Under the pieces are notes generated by a model, which searched no databases, was not told the DNA's origin, and worked only from the letters and a program-made list of their open reading frames with translations. From Phymorhynchus buccinoides (lineage: Eukaryota; Mollusca; Gastropoda; Neogastropoda; Raphitomidae): a stretch of 64,000 bases of DNA. Within the stretch, counting starts at the first letter, position 1. The number at the start of each line of letters is the position of its first letter. Location: assembly GCA_017654935.2 (NCBI GenBank), contig CM065693.1:57998646-58062645 (forward strand), given 5' to 3'. Shown here in pieces: positions 9,201 to 17,474 of the stretch. The position numbers were made by a program, and so were the translations under genes.

Positions 9201-10946
9201 TGGTGTGTGTAACTTGTCTGTGTGTGTTTTAGTGTGAAACCAGCGGTGTTTGATTGCAATGGTGTGTGTAACTTGTCTGTGTGTGTTTTAGTGTGAAACC
9301 AGCGGTGTTTGATTGCAATGGTGTGTGTAACTGTTGTCTGTGTGTGTTTTAGTGTGAAACCGGCGGTGTTTGATTGCAATGGTGTGTGTAACTGTTGTCT
9401 GTGTGTGTTTTAGTGTGAAACCGGCGGTGTTTGATTGCAATGGTGTGTGTAACTTGTCTGTGTGTGTTTTAGTGTGAAACCGGCGGTGTTTGATTGCAAT
9501 GGTGTGTGTAACTGTTGTCTGTGTGTGTTTTAGTGTGAAACCGGCGGTGTTTGATCTCTTCCTGGCGGTGGGCATTGCCGCTTACCTGGCCGTCATCTAC
9601 CTGTGTGCCACAGTGAGTGCACAGTGTGTGTGTGCGTGCGTGTCTGTTTGTTTGTCTGTGTGTGTCTGAGAGAGAGACAATTGACAATTCGACATTTTTT
9701 ATTGTCATTGCCAAACAAGGTCTGACGATAAGGGGGGTTGGCAAAATGTATCAACTTGATAACAAATAACAAGCAAAATAAATCATATTATTAATACAAC
9801 TAAAATAAATAAATAACACCAAGTCCGAAAAAGTAGAAATCACTCTCATTCCGTTTACTTGGCCTCCATGTTGAACAACTTCTCTTTTCTAACAACCATC
9901 CATACACACACTTGCTCACACGCACACAAGAAAACACACACACACACACACGGTCGGATATGTTGTTACCTAAACTACATAAGAGAGATAATTCGACCAA
10001 CCAACAATCAATTATACAAACATTATTTCACTCCCTTTTCTCCTCTCTTTCACTGTCTCTCTTTTCATATAAATGTAGGTCATATTAGTCATTCGTTAGA
10101 TCATACATCAATTGTTAGTCTGAGAGAGAGAGAGAGAGTGGGTTTTTTTCAATCTTGGTGTCAAGCTTGTGTGTGTGTGACTGTGTCACTGTATGTGTGT
10201 GACTGTCACTGTGGTGTGTCCAAGTCAAAAAGTTTATTTACTCATGGAACATTGAACAAGCAATTACATAGCTGCCAACCATTCAGGATTTCCCAGAATT
10301 TTTTCATTTTCCAGTCACGATTCCGCATTTCCGATTATGATGAAATCGCAAGGAAAAAAAAAGAAGACAATGTCATATTCACATGGAAGTCAGCGTGCGT
10401 GCTGTTTCCACAAACTGAGCCATCAAACTGAAAGCAGAACCTTCAGTTGTAATAACAATCACAATGACGTAGTCATGATACAGTGCTTCAATGCTAAAAC
10501 GGCACAATCAGTGGAGAGGTAAGTGTGCCGTTTTATTTGGCTTGTGTAAGACAATGTTTTCTTGTCAGGAGATGAGACTTTGCTTCTTTATTTTAAAAAA
10601 AATGCTTCAGCTTCAGCCTCCCTCCCGAACTCACCCCCGATATTTCCGGATTTTGATTCTGGAAAGTTGGCAGCTATGCAGTTAAGTTTGCTTTTTTACA
10701 TCAATTGCATTGTGTGTGTGGCATGTGTGTGTTTGTGCTTGTGCATATGTATACACTCATTTGTTTGAGTTAAAATTTACCGTATGTGTTTGTAGCATCG
10801 TATTTAAAGACTGATTTCATGAACATGAGTTTTCCTTCTTTTTCTTTCTTTATTATTTTTTGTTTTGATGTTTTCAGAATTTCCACCGAGTGTATGGTCG
10901 TCTGAGGAGATCCATGGCGTCCTCACCGAAAGAGAAGGGCAACTAG
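62..10946 (+). CDS. NCLN: Nicalin, C-terminal part (six exons; 5' end outside window)
   Basis: Joined exons 62-252, 1348-1465, 2707-2861, 7568-7621, 9534-9612 and 10878-10946 give 221 residues and a TAG stop, with every junction in phase. The order of signatures matches the C-terminal third of nicalin: [14 protein letters not shown], then [60 protein letters not shown] and a basic tail. Nicalin is a type I ER membrane protein with an inactive M28-peptidase-like lumenal domain. It acts with TMEM147 and NOMO at the translocon in multipass membrane protein biogenesis. The end of the lumenal domain, the single membrane helix and the cytosolic tail are present here. The four largest coding exons each have their own edge copied into a tandem array, which is unusual. 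Family identity is recalled knowledge; exon structure is read directly. Confidence 0.93.
300..530 (+). repeat. Two decayed copies of the 3' part of nicalin exon 62-252 with donor
   Basis: Bases 308-397 and 444-529 repeat the exon segment encoding [13 protein letters not shown]...SILDTP followed by gtatgt or gtacgt and the same AT-rich intron start. Copy 2 has lost an AAC codon. Neither copy has a convincing acceptor directly before it, so they are probably not used as exons. Confidence 0.85.
531..745 (+). other. Intron sequence without recognisable feature
   Basis: AT-rich intron sequence between the decayed exon copies and the first dispersed repeat. I see no coding signature. Confidence 0.5.
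746..1034 (+). repeat. Dispersed repeat family A, copy 1
   Basis: About 285 bp starting near gtcgtaccctggctaa and ending near caattggtctgacaca. It is closely matched at 7680-7922 (plus) and 43446-43720 (minus). It carries the self-complementary motif ccatgtgggcagccac. No ORF and no clear terminal inverted repeat were seen, so the class is open: SINE-like, or a fragment of a larger element. Confidence 0.75.
1038..1283. mobile_element. TTAA-targeting piggyBac-like MITE, copy 1
   Basis: TTAA flanks both ends (1038-1041 and 1280-1283). The ends are inverted: left TTAACCCTTTCGCTTCCAGC, right GGCGGTGAAAGGGTTAA. Length is about 245 bp with no ORF. Close relative at 40385-40617. The TTAA target and CCCTTT termini fit non-autonomous piggyBac elements. 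Confidence 0.8.
1348..1465 (+). CDS. NCLN: Nicalin coding exon 2 in window
   Basis: The acceptor gtgtgtgtgcag ends at 1347; the donor is gtgagt at 1466. The first base completes the proline codon from the previous exon, then [32 protein letters not shown] follows in frame (split here by position only). The exon ends in phase 0 after ATG. Its last 66 bases plus the donor are copied several times downstream. Confidence 0.9.
1400..2275 (+). repeat. 104-bp tandem array made from the 3' part of nicalin exon 1348-1465 and its donor
   Basis: About eight copies, with the real exon as the first. Each later unit holds an acceptor-like ttacattaag, 66 exon bases (22 codons, phase 0 at both ends), a gtgagt donor and a short GT-run. 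The exon-like segments start at 1506 and then about every 104 bp. Most differ only at one Ser/Asn codon (agt/aat) and a few silent bases. The last two copies, from about 2035, are more diverged and carry longer GT-runs. Confidence 0.92.
2437..2616. mobile_element. TA-targeting MITE, GGCGCA family, copy 1
   Basis: About 176 bp between TA dinucleotides (2437-2438, 2615-2616). The ends are inverted: CCGTATTTCACGGACTACAA on the left, and ATAGTCCGTAAAATACGG on the right. Subterminal AAGGCGCACC and TAAGGCGCAGGGG motifs define the family, which recurs at 8.5, 20.1, 29.2, 38.2, 52.4 and 54.1 kb. Confidence 0.88.
2707..2861 (+). CDS. NCLN: Nicalin coding exon 3 in window
   Basis: The acceptor ccctctgcag ends at 2706; the donor is gtaagt at 2862. 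The exon enters in phase 0 and leaves after two bases of the arginine codon. It encodes [18 protein letters not shown] and a following [17 protein letters not shown] region, both strongly nicalin-like. The distal 97 bp including the donor is repeated downstream. Confidence 0.92.
2772..3460 (+). repeat. 97-bp tandem array of nicalin exon 3' end plus donor, seven copies
   Basis: Units run from ggacccagacagcaccctg to the gtaagt donor. Only the first copy is joined to the exon's 5' part. Variants cttcc/cctcc and aaaggg/aaaagg alternate so that copies 2-3 resemble copies 4-5, suggesting a dimer was duplicated. Reading past the first donor meets TAA in gtaagt in frame, so using a later donor would truncate the protein. 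Confidence 0.93.
3506..5058 (+). mobile_element. DNA transposon remnant with CAGACCTG ends and 6-bp target duplication
   Basis: About 1.54 kb bounded by ggaagt at 3506-3511 and 5053-5058. The left end is CAGACCTGTTTACCC and the right end reads GGGTAAACAGGTATG, so the inverted ends match with one difference. It contains a BED-type zinc finger ORF near its right half. The catalytic part of a transposase is missing, so this is an internally deleted derivative. Smaller relatives with the same ends lie at 23408, 27976 and 53903. Confidence 0.75.
4638..5159 (+). pseudogene. BED-zinc-finger transposase N-terminal fragment
   Basis: The ORF starting at ATG 4638 encodes a lysine-rich N-terminus and then a BED-like finger with C55-x2-C58, H75 and H81 ([14 protein letters not shown], later EHVNTKKH). 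Such a finger followed by a short linker is known from hAT-type and related transposases, where it binds element ends. After about residue 100 the family resemblance is lost and the frame runs into the right end of the element, so only the DNA-binding part survives. It may be non-functional or could act as a bare DNA-binding protein. Confidence 0.65.
5057..5115 (+). repeat. Degenerate copy of the nicalin exon 3 end
   Basis: Immediately right of the transposon, ccactttcaagatggacaaa and the following ggcaggtccatt resemble the end of exon 2707-2861 and its intron start (cacgtccatttt). It looks like an eroded outlying copy of the 97-bp array. Confidence 0.5.
5405..5632. mobile_element. 218-bp hAT-like MITE, copy 1, nested in the MITE at 5259
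   Basis: Element 5410-5627 has inverted ends CAGGGCTCCCA and TGGGAGCCCTG and flanking agagt on both sides (5405-5409, 5628-5632). A second copy of exactly the same length lies at 44680-44897. The CAGGG termini are hAT-like; the target duplication seen is 5 bp rather than the usual 8. Confidence 0.78.
5633..7510. repeat. 15-bp satellite, about 125 copies, inside a MITE
   Basis: The unit is ttaatagggagggtg, with C or A variants at the second T. The left 800 bp mixes variants whereas about 6430-7030 is almost uniform, indicating recent homogenisation there. Interruptions occur at 5871, 6143, 6260, 7041-7077 and 7407. The plus strand carries paired GGGAGGG blocks. It lies in the intron between nicalin exons 2707-2861 and 7568-7621. 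Confidence 0.95.
7568..7621 (+). CDS. NCLN: Nicalin coding exon 4 in window
   Basis: The acceptor gtttgtgttccag ends at 7567; the donor is gtcagt at 7622. The first base completes the AGG arginine codon, then [17 protein letters not shown] follows. The exon leaves after two bases. DPEFVFY and MNA are conserved nicalin signatures. Confidence 0.9.
7680..7922 (+). repeat. Dispersed repeat family A, copy 2
   Basis: Matches 746-1034 from taccctggctaaaagactcc through gatgtagccttggtgttcta, with a small internal deletion. It lies in a nicalin intron. Confidence 0.75.
7923..8475 (+). other. Nicalin intron sequence without recognisable element
   Basis: AT-rich sequence with homopolymer C-runs near 8252 and 8308. 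I see no coding or inverted-end signature. Confidence 0.5.
8476..8623. mobile_element. GGCGCA-family MITE, copy 2, decayed
   Basis: Starts ttcggactataaggcgcacc and ends near aagtatcgc...aacatggta. Both ends are worn and the internal GGCGCAGGGG motif has mutated to ggcccagggg. Confidence 0.7.
8636..9550 (+). repeat. 61-bp tandem array of a nicalin splice acceptor and exon start, about 15 copies
   Basis: Each unit contains gtctgtgtgtgttttag, then tgtgaaaccagcggtgtttg from the next exon, then tgcaatggtgtgtgtaac. Only the last copy, at 9534, runs on into the complete exon. The exon-derived part starts at about 8645, 8695, 8756, 8817 and so on. At 8695 and 8868 the ttttag is missing. A/G at the Ala codon (ccagcg or ccggcg) shows the right-hand copies resemble the true exon most. 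Confidence 0.93.
9534..9612 (+). CDS. NCLN: Nicalin coding exon 5 in window, transmembrane helix
   Basis: The acceptor ttttag ends at 9533; the donor is gtgagt at 9613. The exon starts by completing the codon begun with AA and gives [18 protein letters not shown] then [15 protein letters not shown] is highly characteristic of nicalin and the hydrophobic run is its single membrane span. The shared residue at the junction reads Asn where basic residues are usual in the family. Confidence 0.92.
9630..10260 (+). other. Nicalin intron: microsatellites, no gene
   Basis: Holds short GT, CA and GA runs (about 9618-9670, 9905-9950, 10120-10140). The stretch 9680-9850 resembles a retroposon tail but I cannot match it inside the window. 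Confidence 0.4.
10261..10684. mobile_element. 412-bp element with CATAGCTGCCAAC inverted ends
   Basis: Element 10267-10678 begins CATAGCTGCCAAC and ends GTTGGCAGCTATG, a perfect 13-bp inverted pair. It is flanked by caatta and cagtta, a 6-bp near-perfect duplication. Subterminal sequences (cggatttttg, ttccgcatttccg) are also partly inverted. No transposase is encoded. It lies in the last coding intron of nicalin. Confidence 0.75.
10878..10946 (+). CDS. NCLN: Nicalin last coding exon with stop
   Basis: The acceptor gatgttttcag ends at 10877. In phase 0 the exon reads [20 protein letters not shown] then GN and TAG at 10944-10946. This is a short basic cytosolic tail such as follows the membrane helix in nicalin. 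Confidence 0.88.
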   Translation, partial: NFHRVYGRLRRSMASSPKEKGN

Positions 10947-10984
10947 AAACCATTTTGTGTCGAAGACACCGAAACAGCGAAAGG
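10947..10984 (+). other. NCLN: Nicalin 3' UTR, first part, ending at a putative donor
   Basis: Sequence after the stop ends in gaaag followed by gtaggc at 10985. A matching acceptor, gttgtgtgtttcag, ends at 16544. A 3' UTR intron of 5,560 bp is inferred; transcript data would decide. Confidence 0.45.
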
Positions 10985-11141
10985 TAGGCTTTAGCACGAT
11001 TTGGTTTAAACTCCTTATGGTCTCTTAAATGTATTTAATAAACAATTTTTGTTGTGATCGATTCTATGTTTTAACCCATTCCCTGCCCTGTCATGTCTGG
11101 ATGTGTCATGTCATTGATGATGTCATGACTTTTCATAGTCC

Positions 11142-12012
11142 TGGAATGATGTTTTTTTTGTTTTTGTTTTTTTGTTGCTGTCCCATCTTCTGGGCTGTAC
11201 AGTGGCGTTGCTCCCACGCCGCTCGTTCCGAATTCCAAATCGCAGCTATTTCCTGGTTTGTTCGAGTTGCAGAAACCGAGACCAGCAGTCCAAGGGGAGC
11301 GAATCTATGTTAGGCCGTCAGGAGGCAACCAACCGAGGAGACACTGCACTTTTGCTGAGTCACTTCGGTGGAGTTCAGTAGAGCCTGTTCAGGACACCAC
11401 CTACTAAGCCCCCACTGACGACACTATTCTCTTAGTCGCGGAGCCAGCGTGAGTGAGGTCCTCCTCCGAGGGCGCCACCACGACCGTCCACCGACAGCTC
11501 CCCAGAACACACTGATCCCCATGACTTTGACCCGAACGCACCAAGGCATAGACTGGATTGGAAACCGAAACTGAGGTCACCATGAGAGCAGGGCATGCAA
11601 AGCCACAGAATTTGAGACATTTTTTAATTTTATGATTGATGGAAAATGAGGCCGATGATAACGATGATGATGATGCTATGGAGTTCCGTATCGGTCTGAG
11701 ACTGCATGGCAGGGCTGTATTCTACGCTTCCTTTCATAATGATATCCCGGCGTTAACCAGGCCCGAGAACTACAGACACCTGCAGTGTTGGTCTTGCAAT
11801 TAGAGCAACACTCTCAGAATCGCATCCGTTAAGCGGATGAAACTCGACTGTGTGGTTTCAGTCTTCCCATTGAGCCCATAGCCACTCACTCTGGGTAGGA
11901 GTCGGTCCAGGACCGAAAAAACCCTCGCCTCTGATGGGATTCGAACCCAAGACCTCCCAGCCAGTAGTCCGCGACGCTAACCACTACACCACGGCGGCTG
12001 GTTGGAATGATG
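11142..12012 (-). mobile_element. tRNA-headed SINE-like retroposon, about 850 bp, with 10-bp target duplication
   Basis: Flanked by tggaatgatg at 11142-11151 and 12003-12012. Read on the minus strand, it begins near 12002 with a tRNA-like head: A box TGGTGTAGTGGTTAGCG and B box GGTTCGAATCC. It ends in an A-rich tail complementary to 11152-11171. The length is unusual for a SINE. The body at 11180-11700 is GC-rich and unlike its surroundings, so it may be a composite or a transduced segment. No intact ORF is evident. Confidence 0.82.
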
Positions 12013-12104
12013 GTTTTTGGTTTAGACAAGTCGGGACCATTAACTCTAAACCATTTTCTCAGATTGAGTCTAACAGGTCTCTTTTAAATTTTATAGTAAG
12101 AAAA

Positions 12105-12268
12105 TTGATTATTTTTCTGTTTTCCTCTGGCAGTGTATTTTTCTGTTTTCCTCTGGCAGTGTATTTTTCTGTTTTCCTCTGGCAGTGTATTTTTCTGTTT
12201 TCCTCTGGCAGTGTATTTTTCTGTTTTCCTCTGGCAGTGTATTTTTCTGTTTTCCTCTGGCAGTGAAG
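12105..12268. repeat. 25-bp tandem repeat, about 6.5 copies, in a MITE end
   Basis: The unit is tttttctgttttcctctggcagtgta (25-26 bp). It is an amplification of the subterminal sequence that in the 17390 copy occurs once as tttttctctgacaatgaagg. Confidence 0.9.
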
Positions 12269-12340
12269 GGGTTAAATGCATAAACAATTTTTGTGTGTGA
12301 ACTATTCTATGTTTTAAATTAGAAAAAAGGAAAAGACTAC

Positions 12341-12363
12341 CCCCCCCCCCCCCCCCCCCCCCC
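12341..12363. repeat. Poly-C tract
   Basis: About 23 consecutive C residues directly before the 48-bp array. The length is likely to be unstable or imprecise. Confidence 0.95.
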
Positions 12364-12399
12364 TTTTTTGGGTCATGTGTGATTGAAAAGGCTGCAGTG

Positions 12400-15300
12400 T
12401 CGCACATTCTCTCTCGCGCGTTTCTGTCTGTTTTTCTCTGTCTTGTCTTTCCCTGGACATATCGCTTCTTTCTGTCTGTTTTTCTCTGTCCTGTCTTTCC
12501 CTGGACATATCTCTTCTTTCTGTCTGTTTTTCTCTGTCCTGTCTTTCCCTGGACATCTCTTCTTTCTGTCTGTTTTTCTCTGTCTTGTCTTTCCCAGGAC
12601 ATCTCTTCTTTCTGTCTGTTTTTCTCTGTCCTGTCTTTCCCTGGACATATCGCTTGTTTCTGTCTGTTTTTCTCTGTCTTGTCTTTCCCTGGACATATCT
12701 CTTCTTTCTGTCTGTTTTTCTCTGTCTTGTCTTTCCCTGGACATATCTCTTCTTTCTGTCTGTTTTTCTCTGTCTTGTCTTTCCCTGGACATATCTCTTG
12801 TTTCTGTCTGTTTTTCTCTGTCTTGTCTTTCCCTGGACATCTCTTGTTTCTGTCTGTTTTTCTCTGTCCTGTCTTTCCCTGGACATATCTCTTCTTTCTG
12901 TCTGTTTTTCTCTGTCCTGTCTTTCCCTGGACATATCTCTTGTTTCTGTCTGTTTTTCTCTGTCTTGTCTTTCCCTGGACATATCTCTTGTTTCTGTCTG
13001 TTTTTCTCTGTCTTGTCTTTCCCTGGACATATCTCTTGTTTCTGTCTGTTTTTCTCTGTCTTGTCTTTCCCTGGACATATCTCTTCTTTCTGTCTGTTTT
13101 TCTCTGTCCTGTCTTTCCCTGGACATATCTCTTCTTTCTGTCTGTTTTTCTCTGTCCTGTCTTTCCCTGGACATATCTCTTCTTTCTGTCTGTTTTTCTC
13201 TGTCCTGTCTTTCCCAGGACATATGTCTTCTTTCTGTCTTTTTTTCTGTCCTGTCTTTCCCTGGACATATCTCTTCTTTCTGTCTGTTTTTCTCTGTCTT
13301 GTCTTTCCCTGGACATATCTCTTCTTTCTGTCTGTTTTTCTCTGTCTTGTCTTTCCCTGGACATATCTCTTCTTTCTGTCTGTTTTTCTCTGTCTTGTCT
13401 TTCCCTGGACATATCTCTTGTTTCTGTCTGTTTTTCTCTGTCTTGTCTTTCCCTGGACATATCTCTTCTTTCTGTCTGTTTTTCTCTGTCTTGTCTTTCC
13501 CTGGACATATCTCTCTTTCTGTCTGTTTTTCTCTGTCTTGTCTTTCCCAGGACATATCTCTTCTTTCTGTCTGTTTTTCTCTGTCTTGTCTTTCCCTGGA
13601 CATATCTCTTGTTTCTGTCTGTTTTTCTCTGTCTTGTCTTTCCCTGGACATATCTCTTGTTTCTGTCTGTTTTTCTCTGTCTGTCTTTCCCTGGACATAT
13701 CTCTTCTTTCTGTCTGTTTTTCTGTCTTGTCTTTCCCAGGACATATCTCTTGTTTCTGTCTGTTTTTCTCTGTCTTGTCTTTCCCTGGACATATCTCTTC
13801 TTTCTGTCTGTTTTTCTCTGTCTTGTCTTTCCCTGGACATCTCTTGTTTCTGTCTGTTTTTCTCTGTCTTGTCTTTCCCTGGACATATCTCTTCTTTCTG
13901 TCTGTTTTTCTCTGTCTTGTCTTTCCCTGGACATATCTCTTGTTTCTGTCTGTTTTTCTCTGTCTTGTCTTTCCCTGGACATATCTCTTCTTTCTGTCTG
14001 TTTTTCTCTGTCTGTCTTTCCCTCTCTCTTGTTTCTGTCTGTTTTTCTGTCTGTCTTTCCCTGGACCCATCTCTTCTTTCTGTCTGTTTTTCTCTGTCTT
14101 GTCTTTCCCTGGATCTCTTGTTTCTGTCTGTTTTTCTCTGTCTGTCTTTCCCTGGACATATCTCTTCTTTCTGTCTGTTTTTCTCTGTCTTGTCTTTCCC
14201 AGGACATATCTCTTCTTTCTGTCTGTTTTTCTCTGTCTTGTCTTTCCCTGGACATATCTCTTCTTTCTGTCTGTTTTTCTCTGTCTTGTCTTTCCCAGGA
14301 CATATCTCTTGTTTCTGTCTGTTTTTCTCTGTCCTGTCTTTCCCTGGACATATCTCTTCTTTCTGTCTGTTTTTCTCTGTCTTGTCTTTCCCTGGACATA
14401 TCTCTTCTTTCTGTCTGTTTTTCTCTGTCTTGTCTTTCCCTGGACATATCTCTTCTTTCTGTCTGTTTTTCTCTGTCTTGTCTTTCCCTGGACATATCTC
14501 TTCTTTCTGTCTGTTTTTCTCTGTCTTGTCTTTCCCTGGACATATCTCTTGTTTCTGTCTGTTTTTCTCTGTCCTGTCTTTCCCTGGACATATCTCTTCT
14601 TTCTGTCTGTTTTTCTCTGTCTTGTCTTTCCCTGGACATATCTCTTCTTTCTGTCTGTTTTTCTCTGTCTTGTCTTTCCCTGGACATCTCTTCTTTCTGT
14701 CTGTTTTTCTCTGTCTTGTCTTTCCCTGGACATCTCTTCTTTCTGTCTGTTTTTCTCTGTCTTGTCTTTCCCTGGACATATCTCTTCTTTCTGTCTGTTT
14801 TTCTCTGTCCTGTCTTTCCCAGGACATATGTCTTCTTTCTGTCTGTTTTTCTCTGTCCTGTCTTTCCCAGGACATATCTCTTCTTTCTGTCTGTTTTTCT
14901 CTGTCCTGTCTTTCCCTGGACATCTCTTCTTTCTGTCTGTTTTTCTCTGTCTTGTCTTTCCCTGGACATATCTCTTCTTTCTGTCTGTTTTTCTCTGTCT
15001 TGTCTTTCCCTGGACATCTCTTGTTTCTGTCTGTTTTTCTCTGTCCTGTCTTTCCCTGGACATATCTCTTCTTTCTGTCTGTTTTTCTCTGTCTTGTCTT
15101 TCCCTGGACATCTCTTCTTTCTGTCTGTTTTTCTCTGTCTTGTCTTTCCCTGGACATCTCTTCTTTCTGTCTGTTTTTCTCTGTCTTGTCTTTCCCTGGA
15201 CATATCTCTTGTTTCTGTCTGTTTTTCTCTGTCTTGTCTTTCCCTGGACATATCTCTTCTTTCTGTCTGTTTTTCTCTGTCTTGTCTTTCCCAGGACATA

Positions 15301-16500
15301 TCTCTTCTTTCTGTCTGTTTTTCTGTCTTGTCTTTCCCTGGACATATCTCTTGTTTCTGTCTGTTTTTCTCTGTCTTGTCTTTCCCTGGACATATCTCTT
15401 CTTTCTGTCTGTTTTTCTCTGTCTTGTCTTTCCCTGGACATATCTCTTGTTTCTGTCTGTTTTTCTCTGTCTTGTCTTTCCCTGGACATATCTCTTCTTT
15501 CTGTCTGTTTTTCTCTGTCTTGTCTTTCCCTGGACATCTCTTCTTTCTGTCTGTTTTTCTCTGTCTTGTCTTTCCCTGGACATCTCTTCTTTCTGTCTGT
15601 TTTTCTCTGTCTTGTCTTTCCCTGGACATCTCTTGTTTCTGTCTGTTTTTCTCTGTCTTGTCTTTCCCTGGACATATCTCTTCTTTCTGTCTGTTTTTCT
15701 CTGTCTTGTCTTTCCCTGGACATATCTCTTCTTTCTGTCTGTTTTTCTGTCTTGTCTTTCCCTGGACATATCGCTTGTTTCTGTCTGTTTTTCTCTGTCT
15801 TGTCTTTCCCTGGACATCTCTTGTTTCTGTCTGTTTTTCTGTCTTTCCCTGGACATCTCTTCTTTCTGTCTGTTTTTCTCTGTCCTGTCTTTCCCTGGAC
15901 ATCTCTTCTTTCTGTCTGTTTTTCTCTGTCTTGTCTTTCCCTGGACATATCTCTTCTTTCTGTCTGTTTTTCTCTGTCTTGTCTTTCCCAGGACATATCT
16001 CTTCTTTCTGTCTGTTTTTCTGTCTTGTCTTTCCCTGGACATATCGCTTGTTTCTGTCTGTTTTTCTCTGTCTTGTCTTTCCCAGGACATATCTCTTCTT
16101 TCTGTCTGTTTTTCTCTGTCTTGTCTTTCCCTGGACATATCTCTTGTTTCTGTCTGTTTTTCTCTGTCCTGTCTTTCCCTGGACATATGTCTTCTTTCTG
16201 TCTGTTTTTCTCTGTCCTGTCTTTCCCAGGACATATCTCTTGTTTCTGTCTGTTTTTCTCTGTCTTGTCTTTCCCAGGACATATCTCTTCTTTCTGTCTG
16301 TTTTTCTCTGTCCTGTCTTTCCCAGGACATATGTCTTCTTTCTCTGTTTTTCTCTGTCCTGTCTTTCCCAGGACATATGTCTTTTCTCTGTTTTTCTCTG
16401 TCCTGTCTTTCCCTGGACATATCTCTTCTTTCTGTCGTTCGTTTTCTCTGTCCTGTCTTTCCCTGGACATATCTCTTCTTTCTGTCGTTCGTTTTCTTTT
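12400..16500. repeat. 48-bp minisatellite, about 85 copies, 4.1 kb, in the inferred nicalin 3' UTR intron
   Basis: The unit reads tttctgtctgtttttctctg, then tcttgtctttccctggacat and atctcttc, almost wholly pyrimidine plus G on the plus strand. Recurrent variants are tcttgtc/tcctgtc, ccctgg/cccagg, cttc/cttg, atatctc/atctc, atatcgc, and loss of ctc before tgtct. The array ends only about 45 bp before the putative acceptor at 16544. Long ORFs in several frames are by-products of a period divisible by three. Confidence 0.96.
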
Positions 16501-16544
16501 GCTCTCAACAATGTTGATTCTCACCCGAGTGTTGTGTGTTTCAG

Positions 16545-17110
16545 AAAGAAGAGGTATTGCATTCTCTAGATCCAGCTCTGCCGCTCAGACACCAAGATAC
16601 GCATGAAGACTGGAGGGAGAGGGAGGGAGAGAGGGAGAGGGAGAGAGTGGGGGAGCCAGAGTGGGAAGGCAATTCCAGCCTTGTTACTCAGCCTGCATGC
16701 TCCCCCTTCCCTCCCAATCCCCCCCCTCCTCTTACACTCCCCCTGGCAATTCTCCTCCTCTTCGTCCATATGTGTCCGGTTTCTGCAGCATTTGTTTTTT
16801 TTGTTTTTTTATTGTTTCCGTTGTTGAAAACCAGGGAGTCAGACTTCCGCAGCAATTCCATGAAGACTTTATGAAGTTGGAAAATGTGTGTGTGTGTGTG
16901 TGTGTGATGAGTGTGTAGGCATCTGTGGTTAGAATTTCGAACACAGACCTGTGTGTTCATGAAAACGTTTTAACGCTTGTTCTCGATATCGCATATTCAT
17001 TTCTTTACATTTTTTATACCAAAAGTTTCTGTGTGCTTGTGTCTGGGGGGTTTAAATTTTATCAATGTGTAATGAAATTAAAAATGGAACAGTAACATTC
17101 GGACTGTTCG
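16545..17110 (+). other. NCLN: Nicalin 3' UTR, second part (inferred)
   Basis: Follows the acceptor gtgtttcag at 16544. It holds a GA-rich stretch, a (GT)n run near 16885 and attaaa near 17086. An AATAAA at 17621-17626 lies further on. No ORF resembles a known protein. Assignment is inferred from position and splice signals only. Confidence 0.4.
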
Positions 17111-17474
17111 ACTGCTTGTAATTTCGTCACAAAGAATGACGACGCTCAGAGGTGGTCACACTGTTACATGGATGCAGTCGATGGACAAACTTTCAACTTG
17201 CAGTTTTCGGTTAGTATGTAAGAAAGCTTGTCAGTGGATGGTTTAGGGAATAGAGTATTTTTTGTGCAGCATAGAAGTGTGGGGGTTAGAGGCAGTGGGG
17301 GTGAAGATGCTGAATGCTACACCTACGAATCTGAAGAATTTCATGTTGTTTTAGAAACAAGGTTGGTTGTTTGGGTCGGTCAAATTGTTTTAACCGCTCC
17401 ACTGTCTGCCCCTGTCTGTTAGAGATGTGTGACGTCATAGCCCTGGTTTTATATTTAAACAAGTCAGGAAACAT

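Larger units (their letters stand above)
11071..12275. mobile_element. TTAA-targeting MITE type B, copy 1, with SINE insertion and expanded right end
   Basis: Outer ends are TTAACCCATTCCCTGCC at 11071 and GGCAGTGAAGGGGTTAA ending at 12275. Its body matches the copy at 17390-18058 (caagtcgggaccat; attttctcagattgag). A SINE occupies 11152-12002 and a 25-bp repeat sits just inside the right end. Confidence 0.78.

Noticed and set aside
11890..12002. Functional tRNA gene
   Set aside because: A and B boxes are present but the cloverleaf is incomplete, and the segment is the head of a retroposon with a tail and target duplication.
12084..16606. Open frames of 1300-1475 codons on both strands
   Set aside because: The 48-bp period lacks stops in several frames, so all copies are open. 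The product is a pure repeat, with no start context, and the array sits in an inferred intron.
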